Position numbers and translations under genes: made by a program. 64,000 bases of DNA from Podospora comata (taxonomy: Eukaryota > Ascomycota > Sordariomycetes > Sordariales > Podosporaceae), in the NCBI GenBank assembly GCA_017354895.1, contig CP071493.1, forward strand, positions 6,882,001 to 6,946,000. The letters are read 5' to 3'. Every line of letters starts with the position of its first letter. Position 1 is the stretch's first letter. The notes below the pieces were generated by a model. The model made no database searches. It was given only the letters and a program-made list of their open reading frames with translations, and was not told the origin of the DNA. Positions 46,057-56,463 of the stretch are shown piece after piece.

Positions 46057-46973
46057 ATGTCCTCCCCCCTACGAACCTCACCTCAACCTCCAACCCTCGA
46101 CCATGAGATATCCGCCCTTCAATCCAAAAGTAAAATTCTTCCCCCATTCTCCCGTTACCACGTCACTAACATCGCCCAGTCAAAACCCTCAAATCCGCCC
46201 TCGCCCTCCAAGCCTCCACCCTCCTCACCAGCCCCTCCACCCTCGCCCTCCTGTCATCCGACCCAAAACTCACCTCCCAATCCTCCCTCCACCAATCCCA
46301 TCACCTCCAAACCCTCTACCGCACCTGCGCAACCCTCACCCTCTTTCGCGCTCAGGACCCCGACCCCAACGCCGTCGACGCTGGCTCCATCCTCGGTCTG
46401 AGGATAGAAGTTGTTTCGAGAGCTAAATTTCTCAGGCCGTACTATGTCCTTTTCAACCGCCCCTGGGCGTCTTCCTCATCCTTCCCAGGGCCGCAGAGGA
46501 AATGGCTCAGGGTGCACAGACATACTGTGCCAAGCTGTATCCCCCTGTCTGGGTTAGCAGCGAGATACCTCCCCTCGCCGGATAAGGATGATACAAGGAG
46601 GAAGCAAGATCTGGGGAAATTTGCCAGGGGAGTGAGGAGAGAGGTGGTGAGGTATCATGCCAGGTTGGGGACAGTGGCCGATTTGAGGAAGGCTGCTGGG
46701 TTAGGTAGGGGAGGGGATGGTGGGGATAAGAGTGGACTGGTGGATATCAGTCCGGCGGATGCGGAGGTTAGGCATGTGAGCGTTGAGTGGGGGGACGGGA
46801 GGACGGGGAGGTTGGTGATTGGGGATGATGGGGAGGTGGAAAAGTTGGTGGTGGTGGGGGAGAATGGGAGGGACAGGGAGGCGGGGAGGGAGTTGCTTGG
46901 GGGGTTGGGGCTGGCGGGGACGGTGAAGGCGGAGGAGGTTGTGAGGAGGTTGGCGGGGACGGGGGGTGCCTGA
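46057..46973 (+). CDS. CENP-O/Mcm21-like kinetochore protein
   Basis: Two exons: 46057-46129 and 46180-46973 (288 aa), joined by a 50-nt intron (GTAAAA donor, CACTAAC branch site, CCCAG). CENP-O/Mcm21 is part of the inner kinetochore COMA complex. The N-terminal part is a helix (DHEISALQSKIKTLKSALAL). The central part has AGSILGLRIEVVSRAKFLRP followed by YYVLFNRP and LRVHRHTVPSCIPLSGLAAR, which is the pattern of the family RWD-like domain; then KFARGVRREVVRYHARLGT. The C-terminal 90 residues are Gly/Val/Glu-rich. The assignment rests on motif recall, so it is less certain than the housekeeping genes. Confidence 0.72.
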
Positions 46974-48203
46974 GGGAGCGTACAGAAGAACGTGGGAATG
47001 TGAGCAGATGGGCTTCAAACAGATAATGCGCATATTGGTATGTGTTGTTTACATTCCAACTATAGGGTATGCCGAGAGCATCGCTAACGTTGATTTAGAG
47101 AGACGCCATGCTATACTTGCCGCCTCACCCCGCAAGCTCCTCGCCAGCTACACAGGACACACCAAGCCTTCTGGTCGATACCATCCATCAACCCGACAAG
47201 CGGGAGCCACCAACCTACTTCTGAACCCTTCGACCAAAAACGGCCCCAGGGCTGGGCAATTTATCTCCTCCCCTCGATACGAACTTTTTGACCTGCGTCA
47301 TACTAAGCGACTCGATGTCACCGCACTGCTCACCTTCCATGCCGCCTCTCGCTTGTCACTCTGTCGACCACGGCGGACCGAATGTTTGGATGAGAGTGAC
47401 GCCAACGGGCGGGCTTGGATCACATTGGAGGGTTGCATTGCCGAATCGTCAATGTGCCGCCGGGCATACATTGGGCGGGTTGGACGGCGGGTAAAAACGG
47501 TGGGTGGGTGTCAAAAAGTAGCGGTTTGTCGTCCTGTCAGCCAAAGGCTGCCGAACGGCAGAATGGCAGAGAAAGGTGTGGTGCATGTTGCTGTTAGGGG
47601 CGGACACAACTCTGGGGCGGTTTACTGGCATCTTCCATGCTCCATGTCTGCGACGAGAGGGCTGGGAGGTGAGGTTTGTCTCGGTCTGATTTTGTTTTGT
47701 GTAGCTGTTGATTATGGCTTGGGTTTGTCCGGGGGGGGTTGAGGTTTTGTATAACGTGTATCTTGGGAGAAGAAAGAGATGAGGTTGGTATGTTTTGTGG
47801 AAACATTCTTTTCGGCATTCTCTTGTGATGTGGACACAATACATATCTAGCATAGATGGGTCAAGGGGCATTGGGCAACAGCATCACCAATTAAACCAAA
47901 GTAAAATGTGTGCAAAATACTAAAAGTATTACTGTTCTCATGATTTGTTTTTTCCCTTCCCCTCTCAAGTAATCACAAGAAACTACCCATTCAGAAAGAA
48001 AAAACATGTCCCAAATCTATGAAGTTTTGCTTTTGCTGAACTTTGCTTAGGTATAAGCCCAACGCTCGCTAGTACATGGCATGAAGAAGAAAAAAAAGTG
48101 AATAATGTCGGTCCATCCATCATCAATCCAACCCCGTGGAAAATCCCAGTCATTAATCCATGAGCCTTTTCATATCAAAGCCGAAGAGGTGATTTTGCTT
48201 TGC
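46974..48203. other. Convergent intergenic region
   Basis: Between the CENP-O-like gene and the proline-rich protein gene. A 258-codon frame (46966-47742, plus) starts from GTG inside the preceding gene and has no recognisable features. The stretch 47880-48090 is AT-rich with A runs, as expected near 3' ends. I call no gene. Confidence 0.4.
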
Positions 48204-48851
48204 TTAAAGGAGGGCAGCGGCGACGGCGATGACAACCAGGGCTCCGCCTGCCTTCTGCATGGTTGCAGCTCCGGCGGTAACTGGCCTTCCGGTTGTGGTT
48301 GTGATAGGAGGCGGGATGATGGTTCCGATGGTGGTAGGAGGAGGAGGGGCCGGGGTGGTGACTGGGGGAGGAGGAGGAGGAGGGGGAGCTGGGGTTTCGG
48401 TGACCGGAGGAGGAGGCGGCGGGGGAGGGGCCGGGGTCTCGGTCACCGGAGGAGGCGGGGGCGGGGGAGGAGGGGGGGGAGGAGGGGCGTGTGTGGGCGT
48501 GGTAGCCGTGACTGTCGACGGGGGAGGAGGAGGAGGAGGGGGCACCACGGTCGTGGGAGGTGGAGGAGGGGGAGGAGCCTCGGTCTCCGTCACGGGGCAG
48601 ATGGTTGTGCTGACAGGAATGGTAACAGTGGTGAGAACCGTCGAGTGAGCCGGGCAGTCGGGGTTGACTGGTGGGCAAGAGGTGATGGTGCGGGTGGTGG
48701 TCGCCCAGACGGTGCTGGTGGTCCACTTGCCCACGAACGGGTTGTCAACGGGGCCACCGAGAGAGAAAGAAGGTGCCTCGTCGTGATATTCATCTCCGTG
48801 GGCCGCCACATGGGCAGCCAGAGTGAGAAGGGTGGCGACTGTGGTCCTCAT
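48204..48851 (-). CDS. Proline-rich GPI-anchored cell-wall protein
   Basis: Intronless, 215 aa. It starts with a signal peptide (MRTTVATLLTLAAHVAAHG). A short Cys-containing region follows (TSTVWATTTRTITSCPPVN, then DCPAH and ICPVTETEAP). From residue 92 on it is built of runs of 6-13 prolines separated by VTETPAP or TT segments. The C-terminus is hydrophobic (GGALVVIAVAAALL), preceded by small residues, so a GPI anchor is likely. Such proteins are structural or adhesive parts of the wall. The proline runs are G-rich (GGAGG) on the plus strand and leave an antisense glycine-rich frame open. Recombination inside the repeat could change its length. Confidence 0.85.
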   Translation of the reverse strand: MRTTVATLLTLAAHVAAHGDEYHDEAPSFSLGGPVDNPFVGKWTTSTVWATTTRTITSCPPVNPDCPAHSTVLTTVTIPVSTTICPVTETEAPPPPPPPTTVVPPPPPPPPSTVTATTPTHAPPPPPPPPPPPPPVTETPAPPPPPPPPVTETPAPPPPPPPPVTTPAPPPPTTIGTIIPPPITTTTGRPVTAGAATMQKAGGALVVIAVAAALL

Positions 48852-50853
48852 TGTGATGGTAGATACCTCTGTTGAAGAACGAGAGACAGGAACGAGTGAA
48901 TGGTACCGTAGGCACTGAGGGTTAGGAACAGAAAAAGCAGAAAGGCAAAATCAGAAGAGGGGATGCCCTCTAAAATACTCGTGCGAGGGAACTCCTGGTG
49001 GGGTGCTAAGGGGCTGGGAGAATCAGCAACTGCAGCACGGCAGACAACAGCAAGCAACAAGGGGCGATGATCGGGACCGTCCCTCCATCACCAAGTCTGT
49101 CCAATTCGAAAGCGCAGATCTCTCAGGGGAGGGGGGGGGGAACAGGTTTCGCACGAACTTGCTGTGTAGTGTGGTGTACATCATGTATGCCACCTGGTTT
49201 GGTGAGATAAACAAGGCCAACAAGGTACCCTTTGCATGTGGGAGCTTGGCGGCTAAAGAATATAAGGTGTGCCTGGCAATCAACTTCCATATTAAGCTGA
49301 TCCGTGGCCCCAACAGACAAGAAAAACCGACTGCATGACGGAGAGAGACATGCAGAGCAGCCTGTCCTGGAAGGGGGAAAAGACAAAGAGGGAAGAACAG
49401 TACCCCTGAGTGGCGTCTTTCGGCCCTTGCGTCAGCTGGTGAGTAGAGGTGCCGGACGACGCGACGGACGAAGCCATGGAGGGCCTCCCCCCTCCCAAAC
49501 GATGTGACCCCCGATCGTCCAGTCGACAATCGGTGCCTGCATTGGTTGCTCTGGGGCCAGCGTTGGTGGAGGGCACAGCAGTGTGCCCCTGCATTTGAAC
49601 ACAACCTAAGCTCACGGCGGATGGCTTGAGCTGAGCTTGTTTTCCAACTTCTTCCCTCCCGCCCCCCCTCGGAAGCAACTGCCCTGGCTTCCCATGGCTG
49701 CCGGAGGTTGACACAACGACATCGGCAGTGGTCTGAGAGCAGAGACATTGATATCAACACGGCCGACCGGGTTGACCACGACACAACGCCGTGGATTATG
49801 GTCTGCTTGAACCCGTCATCAGCCTGCCCAAAGTCTGGGGGAAGTGGTTCACCGCAGTCGGCAGTGCTGTCCAGTGGGAGTTGGGACGGCATCCGGTCTA
49901 GGAGCGGGGAATCTGCCAGACAACCATGGATGCATCACATTCGTCAGCCAAGGGGAAACACACCACCACCACCACCACCACCACCACGACGCAGTGCAGA
50001 GCAGGCACATCAACACCCTAAGAGGAAGGAGGGGAAACGACGGCACAAATGTGATCAGGCACAGTCGACCGTTCGTTGGCTGGCAACGGCGCGTGGTAAA
50101 ACACAGTTGTCCTTCTCCTCATAAGAGGCGTGGAGGCGAGCTTCTTCATGAATTCTTCATTCATCCAAATGGGAATGACGGGACCAGTGGACGACATGGG
50201 CTCAACATTCGGTCGATCATAAGACATCATCATCTGGGTAGCACAACCATGAGGGCCACCAGTTTCGACGGCCAGGTGACACAGTGGAAGCCTAAGAACA
50301 CCTCTGTGAAACAAGGGCTTCTGGCGTCTTTTCGGCGTATCCTTGAGGCCAGAGACCGGATACTGAACTGACGTGGCTGATAGAAGATAAAAGATTGGGA
50401 TGAGAAGAAGTTGTCTGCCATGTCTCTTCGCTTGTGGCTGGCTTACTCACCAGGGACCACCTGCTGAAGATCAATGTGGCTGAAGGCTCAAAAGGGCCAG
50501 CGGGGCTGCTGTGGCTGATGCTATGCTCCGCGACAGTTTGGGTGTGTTGCGCGCCATTGACAGACAGCTTGATGCTGCGACAATTCGGCCACATTTTGGT
50601 TTCCATGTTGGCAGATCTGTTAATTTGATGCGCCCGGGTTTCCGGTCACTTGGCATGTTCTATTGCCCTTCTACCCTATCACTAACTGTGCAGGGCGAGA
50701 TTGTACGATTACACAGACCTGCTTATTCATACACTCCCTACATCATCACCGCTGCTCATCACTTTGCGACTCGCCAAGTAGCGACACCAACATCTGGCAA
50801 AGTAAGCAAAAACAGACACACAGCAAGAAGGCCTGTCCCGCGGGTTCAGGGAC
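48852..50853. promoter_or_regulatory. 2-kb divergent region, cell-wall protein and MFS genes
   Basis: Both flanking genes start here and point away. A 289-codon minus-strand frame (49023-49892) is rich in Ser, Arg and Cys without any domain and looks like a chance frame. A (CAC) microsatellite lies at 49961-49987. Nothing else is recognised. Confidence 0.4.
49961..49987 (+). repeat. (CAC)n microsatellite
   Basis: Nine CAC/CCA triplets in a row within the intergenic region. Confidence 0.9.
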
Positions 50854-52355
50854 ATGGCACCAGCCGTAGATGCCGCGACCCGGAAAAGGGTTTTGAGGGT
50901 CATCTTTGTTTCCCTGCTGTTAGACTTGGTAAGCATAACATTTTGTTTTGTCTTGGGTCTTGGGGTGCCTGGCACTTGTACGCATACTGACAGCTCTTAC
51001 TTGCCGGCAGCTCTCCTTTACCTTCATCCTGCCCCTGTTCCCGAAACTGCTCGAGTTCTACCGCAACGCTGAGGCACCGCTCGATGCTTCCGCCCCGGCA
51101 TCCAAGACTCTGCTTTCCGGCGTGCTGGGCTACCTCAATGCGTACAAGGCCGCCTTTGCGCGTCCGATTGAGTCCCGATATGATATTGTGCTGCTGGGCG
51201 GGGCTCTGGGAAGCTTGTTCTCGTATGCAAGCCCGCTTTTTTGCTGGCATATGAGTTCTCCTGTGTTGACATTGTGTACCCTTTAGTCTTCTCCAAGCTT
51301 TTGCCTCGCCCATCATTGGTCACCTATCTGATCGCCATGGCCGGCGCACTGCTCTTCTCGCCAGCATGGCAGGCAACATTCTCTCCGTCCTTCTTTGGGT
51401 TGTTGCTGTCGACTTCCGAACCTTCCTCGCCTCCCGGGTTGTAGGCGGTCTCTCCGAAGGCAACATCCAAATCGCTACCGCCATTGCAACCGACATCTCC
51501 GATGACACCTCCCGCGGCTCCACCATGGCCCTCATCGGCGCATGCTTCTCCATTGCCTTCACCTTCGGTCCGGCCGTGGGTGCTTACCTCTCTACGGTTC
51601 CCACCGTGGCAGCCAACCCTTTCGCTACTGCTGCCTCGTTCTCGCTCTTCCTCATCGTTACCGAGACCGTCTACCTCTGGTTCTCTCTTCCCGAGACCCT
51701 CCCCAAGTTGACCGGCGCAGACAAGAAGGGCACCAAGTCGGAGGCCAAGCCGATTCGCAGAACCAACTCTCACTTTCTCCTCAACTTTATCCACTTCACT
51801 TTCTTGCTGTTCTTCTCCGGCATGGAATTCTCTCTGCCCTTCATGACGTATGATCTGTTTGGATATTCCTCGGCCAGTAATGGTCGCCTGCTTGGCTATG
51901 TTGGTCTTGTTGCCTCTCTCCTCCAGGGAGGTGTCACTCGCCGTCTTCCACCGCTCCTCTCGGTCAAGACTGGCGTGTTGGCTTGCCTTGCTGCCTTTGC
52001 CATGCTCGGTCGCATCACCACCGTCGGTGGTCTGTATCTGGCTGCGACATGCCTCGCTACCACTTCGGCTACTGTTGTTTCTGGCCTGAACGCCCTGAGC
52101 AGTTTCGAGGCGAGCGAGGATGAACGCGGCAGGAAGCTGGGTGTTATGAGAAGTTGGGGCCAGCTCGGAAGGGGCCTGGGGCCAATTTTGTTCACCAGTG
52201 TGTACTGGTGGGCCGGGAGAGGCACAGCCTACACCCTCGGTGCGACGGGCATTGCGGTGGTGAGTGCTCTGGTGCTGTTCGGGTTGAAGACGCCACCTGG
52301 GTCGGTGAAGGCCAAGACCAAGACCTCGACGAAGGTGGAGAAGAGTGAGCTTTAG
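50854..52355 (+). CDS. Major facilitator superfamily transporter
   Basis: Three exons: 50854-50928, 51011-51222, 51287-52355 (451 aa). It is a 12-span secondary transporter; the substrate is not shown. The first exon carries the start of helix 1 (RVLRVIFVSLLLDL), completed by LSFTFILPLFPKLLEFY. The family loop motif is ASPIIGHLSDRHGRRTALLA, between helices 2 and 3, and RVVGGLSEGNIQIATAIATD is the helix-4 region. After a cytoplasmic loop (KGTKSEAKPIRRTNS) come helices 7-12, with DERGRKLGVMRSWGQLGRGL near the end. Overall it resembles the DHA1/tetracycline-exporter-like group. Introns of 82 and 64 nt are in phase. Confidence 0.9.
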
Positions 52356-52472
52356 TTGGCCGAGGGGAAGCGGCGAGGTTTCGTTGTATCTATTCTCACG
52401 TGAACATGTTGACCATAGACATCTTATATGACATTTGGACTGTACCTAAACATGGGGCAACAACGAGGGTTT

Positions 52473-52493
52473 TCTCTCTCTCTCTCTCTCTCT
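52473..52493 (+). repeat. (CT)n microsatellite
   Basis: About ten CT repeats shortly after the MFS transporter gene. Confidence 0.9.
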
Positions 52494-52770
52494 GGCCTTT
52501 CAAGCCCCCCGTCCCTTAGCTAAAACTTTGTCTTGTGGCAGTGGGCAAGGCCGCTGTTTTCTTTTTCTTTTTCTTTTTCTTTGTTCTTTCTACCCTTTAA
52601 AATCATGAGAAAACGACAGACGAAGTTCCAAGTTGACACCTGCGGCACCGGGAAGCCTCTCAGCGCCCCATTATCCATTTTATAGATAAGGTACACTCTC
52701 CACGCTCTTCCTCATCCCAGCCAGCCAGCCGTGCCTTCGACCTGACCAAGTGTCGTCGTTTCCGCCAGGT

Positions 52771-52923
52771 ACCGCGTTCCATAGACTCACCACGTTCCAT
52801 AGAATGGTAACTCGTCAGCCTCCTAAGCTGAAGACTGCGGGCACGTTAGGGGTTCGATCCCAGCCGGCACCACATGAAAATTGACCAACAGTTGAGAAAT
52901 AGGTTCGAGTCCCGTCGGCGGTG
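52771..52923 (+). pseudogene. Broken tRNA-Arg(CCT)-like sequence
   Basis: An intact anticodon arm is present: stem TCAGC (52815-52819), loop CTCCTAA (52820-52826) with T33, anticodon CCT and A37, stem GCTGA (52827-52831). The expected next parts AGACT and GCGGG follow (52832-52841), but the T loop does not. A normal T arm completion, GGTTCGAGTCCCGT, is found about 60 bp later at 52902-52915, followed by CGGCGGTG and a T run. The inserted piece itself contains a second T-arm-like GGTTCGATCCC with CCGGCACCA. Upstream the D-arm region has an 11-bp direct duplication (52775-52785 and 52793-52803). It is unlikely to give a working tRNA. Confidence 0.55.
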
Positions 52924-53562
52924 TTCTTCATCATTTTTGACTCTCTCCTTGTGTTTCTCATACAATAATTTTTGCCTGCGCCCAAGTCTTGAGCCCGTTG
53001 AAGAATCGGGTGCTCACGTGAGCTCCTTGTCGAAGCTTACCCTTCCAAGACTGCTGGTTGGCCAAAGACGAACCACCACACCACACCACACTAGCTTCAT
53101 CGGGAAGACAGACCGCATGGACATTGACAACTGACACGATGCCTTTGTTGAGGTTCATGTTCACATCGCATATTCCTTCGGCTCTTTCTTTATGGCCATG
53201 ATGACACAGCGGATCTTACGAGCTCCCCCATTCGACGCTTCAACCACGCCTTTGCTGACCCGCGAGATGGACTACAAGCGGTGATCCACTCATCACGGGA
53301 CGATTTCGGTCCATACGCCGGGCAGACTCGGCCCCCACGCCGAAGCGTATCACCGCAGCTCCCATCATCGGAATCACATCTTGATCCGATTGATGAGTGA
53401 CTCTGGATCACTACGGGGCGCTTACACACCTGGACGGACAGCCACCGCATATCGCAAACCTAAGAGGCAACATTTTGGACGGGCAGGTTCAGCCATAAAG
53501 GTCAGTCGCAGTCCTTGGTTACACGTTAGAATCATAGAATACAACATCTTACACCTTCCAAG

Positions 53563-55236
53563 ATGGCAGCTTGTTCCATATCACGAGTCATGAACCATCT
53601 TCTGATCCAACTCGTAGCCTTTGCTTGGCTTCCTGAGTCTCCTGCGTGGGCGCTCAGCAATGCGTTTGATGTCCGAGAAGCTAGTATCGACAGTGTGCAC
53701 AATGCCTTGTTCACCCAAATCACTACCTGCAGAGAGATTGTCTCGGCGTTCATCGCGCGTGTCGAGGAGTTCAACCCAACTGTCAATGCCATCATCTCGC
53801 TGAACCCAGAGGCGTTGTCGATCGCGAACAAGCTGGACGAGCGGATTGCCGCCGGCAACGTCACGGGCTCGCTTTTTTGCATCCCAGTGGTGCTCAAGGA
53901 TAACTACGATGCTGTCGAGACGAACACAACGGGGGCTTGCCTTGACCTTGCCAACAGCAAGCCGTTGGAGGATGCCCCGACCGTCACAGCTCTGAGAAAC
54001 GCCGGTGCTGTCATTCTCGGCAAGGCAAACCTCCACGAAATGGCTCTTGAGGGCTTGACCGTCTCGTCTCTGGGCGGCCAGACCGTCAACCCGTACGACA
54101 AGACTCGGACGCCAGGAGGAAGCAGTGGGGGGGCTGGAGCAGCGGTGGCCTCCAACTTCGCCATCTTTGGCACGGGGACTGACACGGTAAACTCGCTGAG
54201 AAGTCCTGCCAATGCGGGCTCGTTGTTTAGTTTTCGCCCTACGAGGGGCCTGATTTCTCGTGTCGGAGTGATCCCCGTCAGCTTCACACAGGACACTGTC
54301 GGCGCGATTGCTCGCAATCCGAAGGATCTGGCTGTTGCGCTGACTGTTATGGCAAGTGTGGGATTTGACCCCAATGATAACGTCACGGCCTTGGTCCCGC
54401 CAGAGGTGCGGGGCAGGGACTATTCAGCCTCGTTGTATGGTGGTAGTCTGACGGGTCGACGGTTCGGTTTTCTAGACGGCTTCTTGAACCATACCGCCTC
54501 TGCCGAGACGACTCCGGTCAACGATGTCATGGCTGACATGGTAGAAAAGCTGAAAGGAGCCGGTGCCACAGTTGTCAACATCACCGAATCTATCTATAAC
54601 ACTGTTACCCTTGCAGCCCTCGACGTCCAAATCTACGAGTTCAGGGAGGTCCTCGACGCCTACCTCGCCCGGCCACGACTCGGCGGCTCCCCTCGCCCAG
54701 ACAGCTTCGCCGAGCTGTACAACAGCGGCAGATTCCTCGTCATCCCGGGCCAGTCAGGCATGATTCGATCCTCCCTTGTCTCCTCCACCGCTAACACAGC
54801 CTATCTCGACTCCCTCCGCAAAATCCAGGACCTCACCCAAGCATTGGACGCAACCTTTGTCAGGAACAACCTCGACGCGTTGATCTATCCCCAGCAAAAA
54901 AACCTCGTCGTCAAGATTGGCTCCCCGTCCCAGAGCGGGAGGAATGGGATTCTGGCCGCGTTGACTGGGCGGCCGGTTATTCACGTACCGGCGGGCTTCT
55001 CGCCTCCGTCGGAGGACGCGCCGATTGGTGTGCCGATAGGGATGGAGATACTGGGGAGGCCGTTTGCGGAGGGGTTACTCTTGAATATCGCGAATCATAT
55101 TGCTGAGAAGTTTCCTGTGAGGAGGATGCCGCCGTTTGCTAATGGGACGGTGGAGGCGAGGGCGTATGAGAGTGTGCCGGTTATCAGGCCGGATACGGGG
55201 AATATTCCGGGGGTGTATCCTATCGGGGTGTTTTGA
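53563..55236 (+). CDS. Secreted amidase (amidase signature family)
   Basis: Intronless, 557 aa. It hydrolyses an amide or ester bond with the Lys-cisSer-Ser triad. The triad is visible: K112 in IPVVLKDNYD, S187 in GGSSGG, and S211 in GTDTVNSLRSPAN. The spacing (75 and 24 residues) equals that of FAAH (K142, S217, S241). The segment around S211 reads TVNSLRS instead of TGGSIR, a known variant in a fungal/bacterial subgroup as I recall it. The N-terminus is a signal peptide (NHLLIQLVAFAWLPESPAWA); an ATG at 53590 would give a tighter one. N-glycosylation sites are frequent. The gene sits between two tRNA-like relics. Substrate unknown. Confidence 0.92.
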   Translation: MAACSISRVMNHLLIQLVAFAWLPESPAWALSNAFDVREASIDSVHNALFTQITTCREIVSAFIARVEEFNPTVNAIISLNPEALSIANKLDERIAAGNVTGSLFCIPVVLKDNYDAVETNTTGACLDLANSKPLEDAPTVTALRNAGAVILGKANLHEMALEGLTVSSLGGQTVNPYDKTRTPGGSSGGAGAAVASNFAIFGTGTDTVNSLRSPANAGSLFSFRPTRGLISRVGVIPVSFTQDTVGAIARNPKDLAVALTVMASVGFDPNDNVTALVPPEVRGRDYSASLYGGSLTGRRFGFLDGFLNHTASAETTPVNDVMADMVEKLKGAGATVVNITESIYNTVTLAALDVQIYEFREVLDAYLARPRLGGSPRPDSFAELYNSGRFLVIPGQSGMIRSSLVSSTANTAYLDSLRKIQDLTQALDATFVRNNLDALIYPQQKNLVVKIGSPSQSGRNGILAALTGRPVIHVPAGFSPPSEDAPIGVPIGMEILGRPFAEGLLLNIANHIAEKFPVRRMPPFANGTVEARAYESVPVIRPDTGNIPGVYPIGVF

Positions 55237-55484
55237 AGGGGCCTTGGAGCTTGCTGCTTTTGGTATGAGAGGTGTAAGGTTAGTTTGTATGGAGAGTGTT
55301 GCGAGTTATCATTCAAAAATGTTGTTTACTTTTGGAAAGTGATGCAGCGACCTGCTGCTGGACTGGTCAAGGTATAGGGCTGGGGTGGTCGCCTGTGTGG
55401 GCGACTCTGTGGGTGTGGAGTTGCTCCCGGGGATATAACTTAACGGTCGAGTTCGAGAACAATTCTCACGAGGGACGCCTCCAG

Positions 55485-55612
55485 GGTTGGGTGGCGTAGT
55501 GGTATGAGAGGACGCTCTGCATACTGCTACGACCAACGCACCCGGAGAGATTCCGCAGACTGACACCAGATCTGAGCGCACCCTACGGGTTCGACTCAAG
55601 ACTGGGTCATGC
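55485..55612 (+). other. tRNA-like block with pol III A- and B-box sequences
   Basis: TGGCGTAGTGG at 55492-55502 matches the A box, and GGTTCGACTC at 55588-55597 the B box. A D-arm-like pairing (GCGT 55494-55497 with ACGC 55512-55515) and an anticodon-stem-like pairing (TCTGC 55516-55520 with GCAGA 55555-55559, enclosing 34 nt that could include an intron) are present. However, the T stem and acceptor stem do not pair. It is followed by a T-rich tract. It may be a decayed intron-containing tRNA or the head of a tRNA-derived SINE. Confidence 0.4.
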
Positions 55613-55617
55613 TGCGG

Positions 55618-55688
55618 AACTCTTTTCTTTTTTTTCTCTTGTTTTTTTCCCTTTTTTTTTCTCTTTTTTTTTCTCTTTTTTTTTCTCT

Positions 55689-55758
<70 letters not shown>

Positions 55759-55864
55759 TTTTTTTTCTTTTTTTTTTTCTCTTTTTTTTTCTCTTTTTTT
55801 TTCTCTTTTTTTTTCTCTTTTTTTTTCTCTTTTTTTTCTCTTTTTTTTCTCTTTTTTTTCCCTC
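55618..55864 (+). repeat. T-rich tract with CTC spacers
   Basis: About 247 bp made of T runs of 6-27 broken by CTC or single C, often in units of a CTC plus nine T. It starts directly after the tRNA-like block. It opens repeated Phe or Lys frames on the two strands that are not genes. Confidence 0.9.
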
Positions 55865-56040
55865 TTTTTATATCTTCCGATTATCTTTCGACTTTTCTTT
55901 TTCCTGAATATCGATTCTTTCTTATGAATGCAGAGACCCACGAGCCGAAGTAATTTACTTTTAACCATCATGATGAATTATTAACTAACAACGAACGATC
56001 AATAGAAAAATATCTTTCAACCCTTTGCGAAGCTGCCGCG

Positions 56041-56105
56041 TCTCTCTCACTCTCTCCCTCTCCCTCTCTCCCTCTCCCTCTCCCTCTCTCCCTCTCTCTC
56101 TCTCG
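56041..56105 (+). repeat. CT/CTCTCC simple repeat
   Basis: A CT-rich tract of CTCTCC-like units between the T-rich tract and a short open frame. Confidence 0.85.
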
Positions 56106-56154
56106 ACTCTCAACTCTGAACGTCAACTGCTTCTCATCACCCCCATCCCACCCG

Positions 56155-56463
56155 ATGCCCTCCAGTCTCGCTGGGTGCATTCTCGACGGATGCTGCTCAA
56201 TACACTCTCCCGCCCCTCTTCTCCCAACTCGGCGGCCGTCTCTCGACATCCATCCCGACCACCTTTCTCTTCAGCCTTCCACCACCCTCCCTCTCGCAAC
56301 TCCCCATCCAGTATCTCGGCCGACCAAACCTCGTTATAACTTTGGTAGCCCTTCTTCTTCGGTTACTTCTGGCACGAAGTCAGGTGGCTACTGGCCTACC
56401 AAGCACTACGGCCTTGGTCATGACTGTGTGAGGTCATTTTTGCTGTTGGTTAATATGATATAG
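56155..56463 (+). CDS. Possible small hypothetical protein
   Basis: A 102-codon frame starting ATG after a CT-rich tract. The first half is Ser/Pro/His-rich. The second half is more protein-like (NFGSPSSSVTSGTKSGGYWP, then HYGLGHDCVRSFLLLVNMI) and ends with a hydrophobic segment. I recognise no family. The words GGCTACTGGCCT occur again 170 bp on (56557), so the area may hold a small duplication or a second exon. Confidence 0.25.
   Translation: MPSSLAGCILDGCCSIHSPAPLLPTRRPSLDIHPDHLSLQPSTTLPLATPHPVSRPTKPRYNFGSPSSSVTSGTKSGGYWPTKHYGLGHDCVRSFLLLVNMI

Larger units (their letters stand above)
52356..53562. other. Intergenic region with tRNA-like relic
   Basis: Between the MFS gene and the amidase gene. 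It carries a CT microsatellite at 52473-52493, a CTTTTT tract at 52560-52582 and a broken tRNA-Arg-like sequence near 52.8 kb. The stretch 53165-53560 should contain the amidase promoter. Confidence 0.5.

Noticed and set aside
46966-47742. 258-codon plus-strand frame after the CENP-O-like gene
   Set aside because: Starts from GTG inside the previous gene, no features of a real protein.
48105-48875. Glycine/arginine-rich plus-strand frames
   Set aside because: Antisense shadows of the proline-rich protein; the minus strand has signal peptide and GPI tail.
49023-49892. 289-codon minus-strand frame
   Set aside because: No domain, signal or membrane pattern; Ser/Arg/Cys-rich composition typical of chance frames, and it crosses low-complexity DNA.
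55309-55971. Lys-rich (minus) and Phe-rich (plus) long frames
   Set aside because: Both come from the T-rich microsatellite at 55618-55864.
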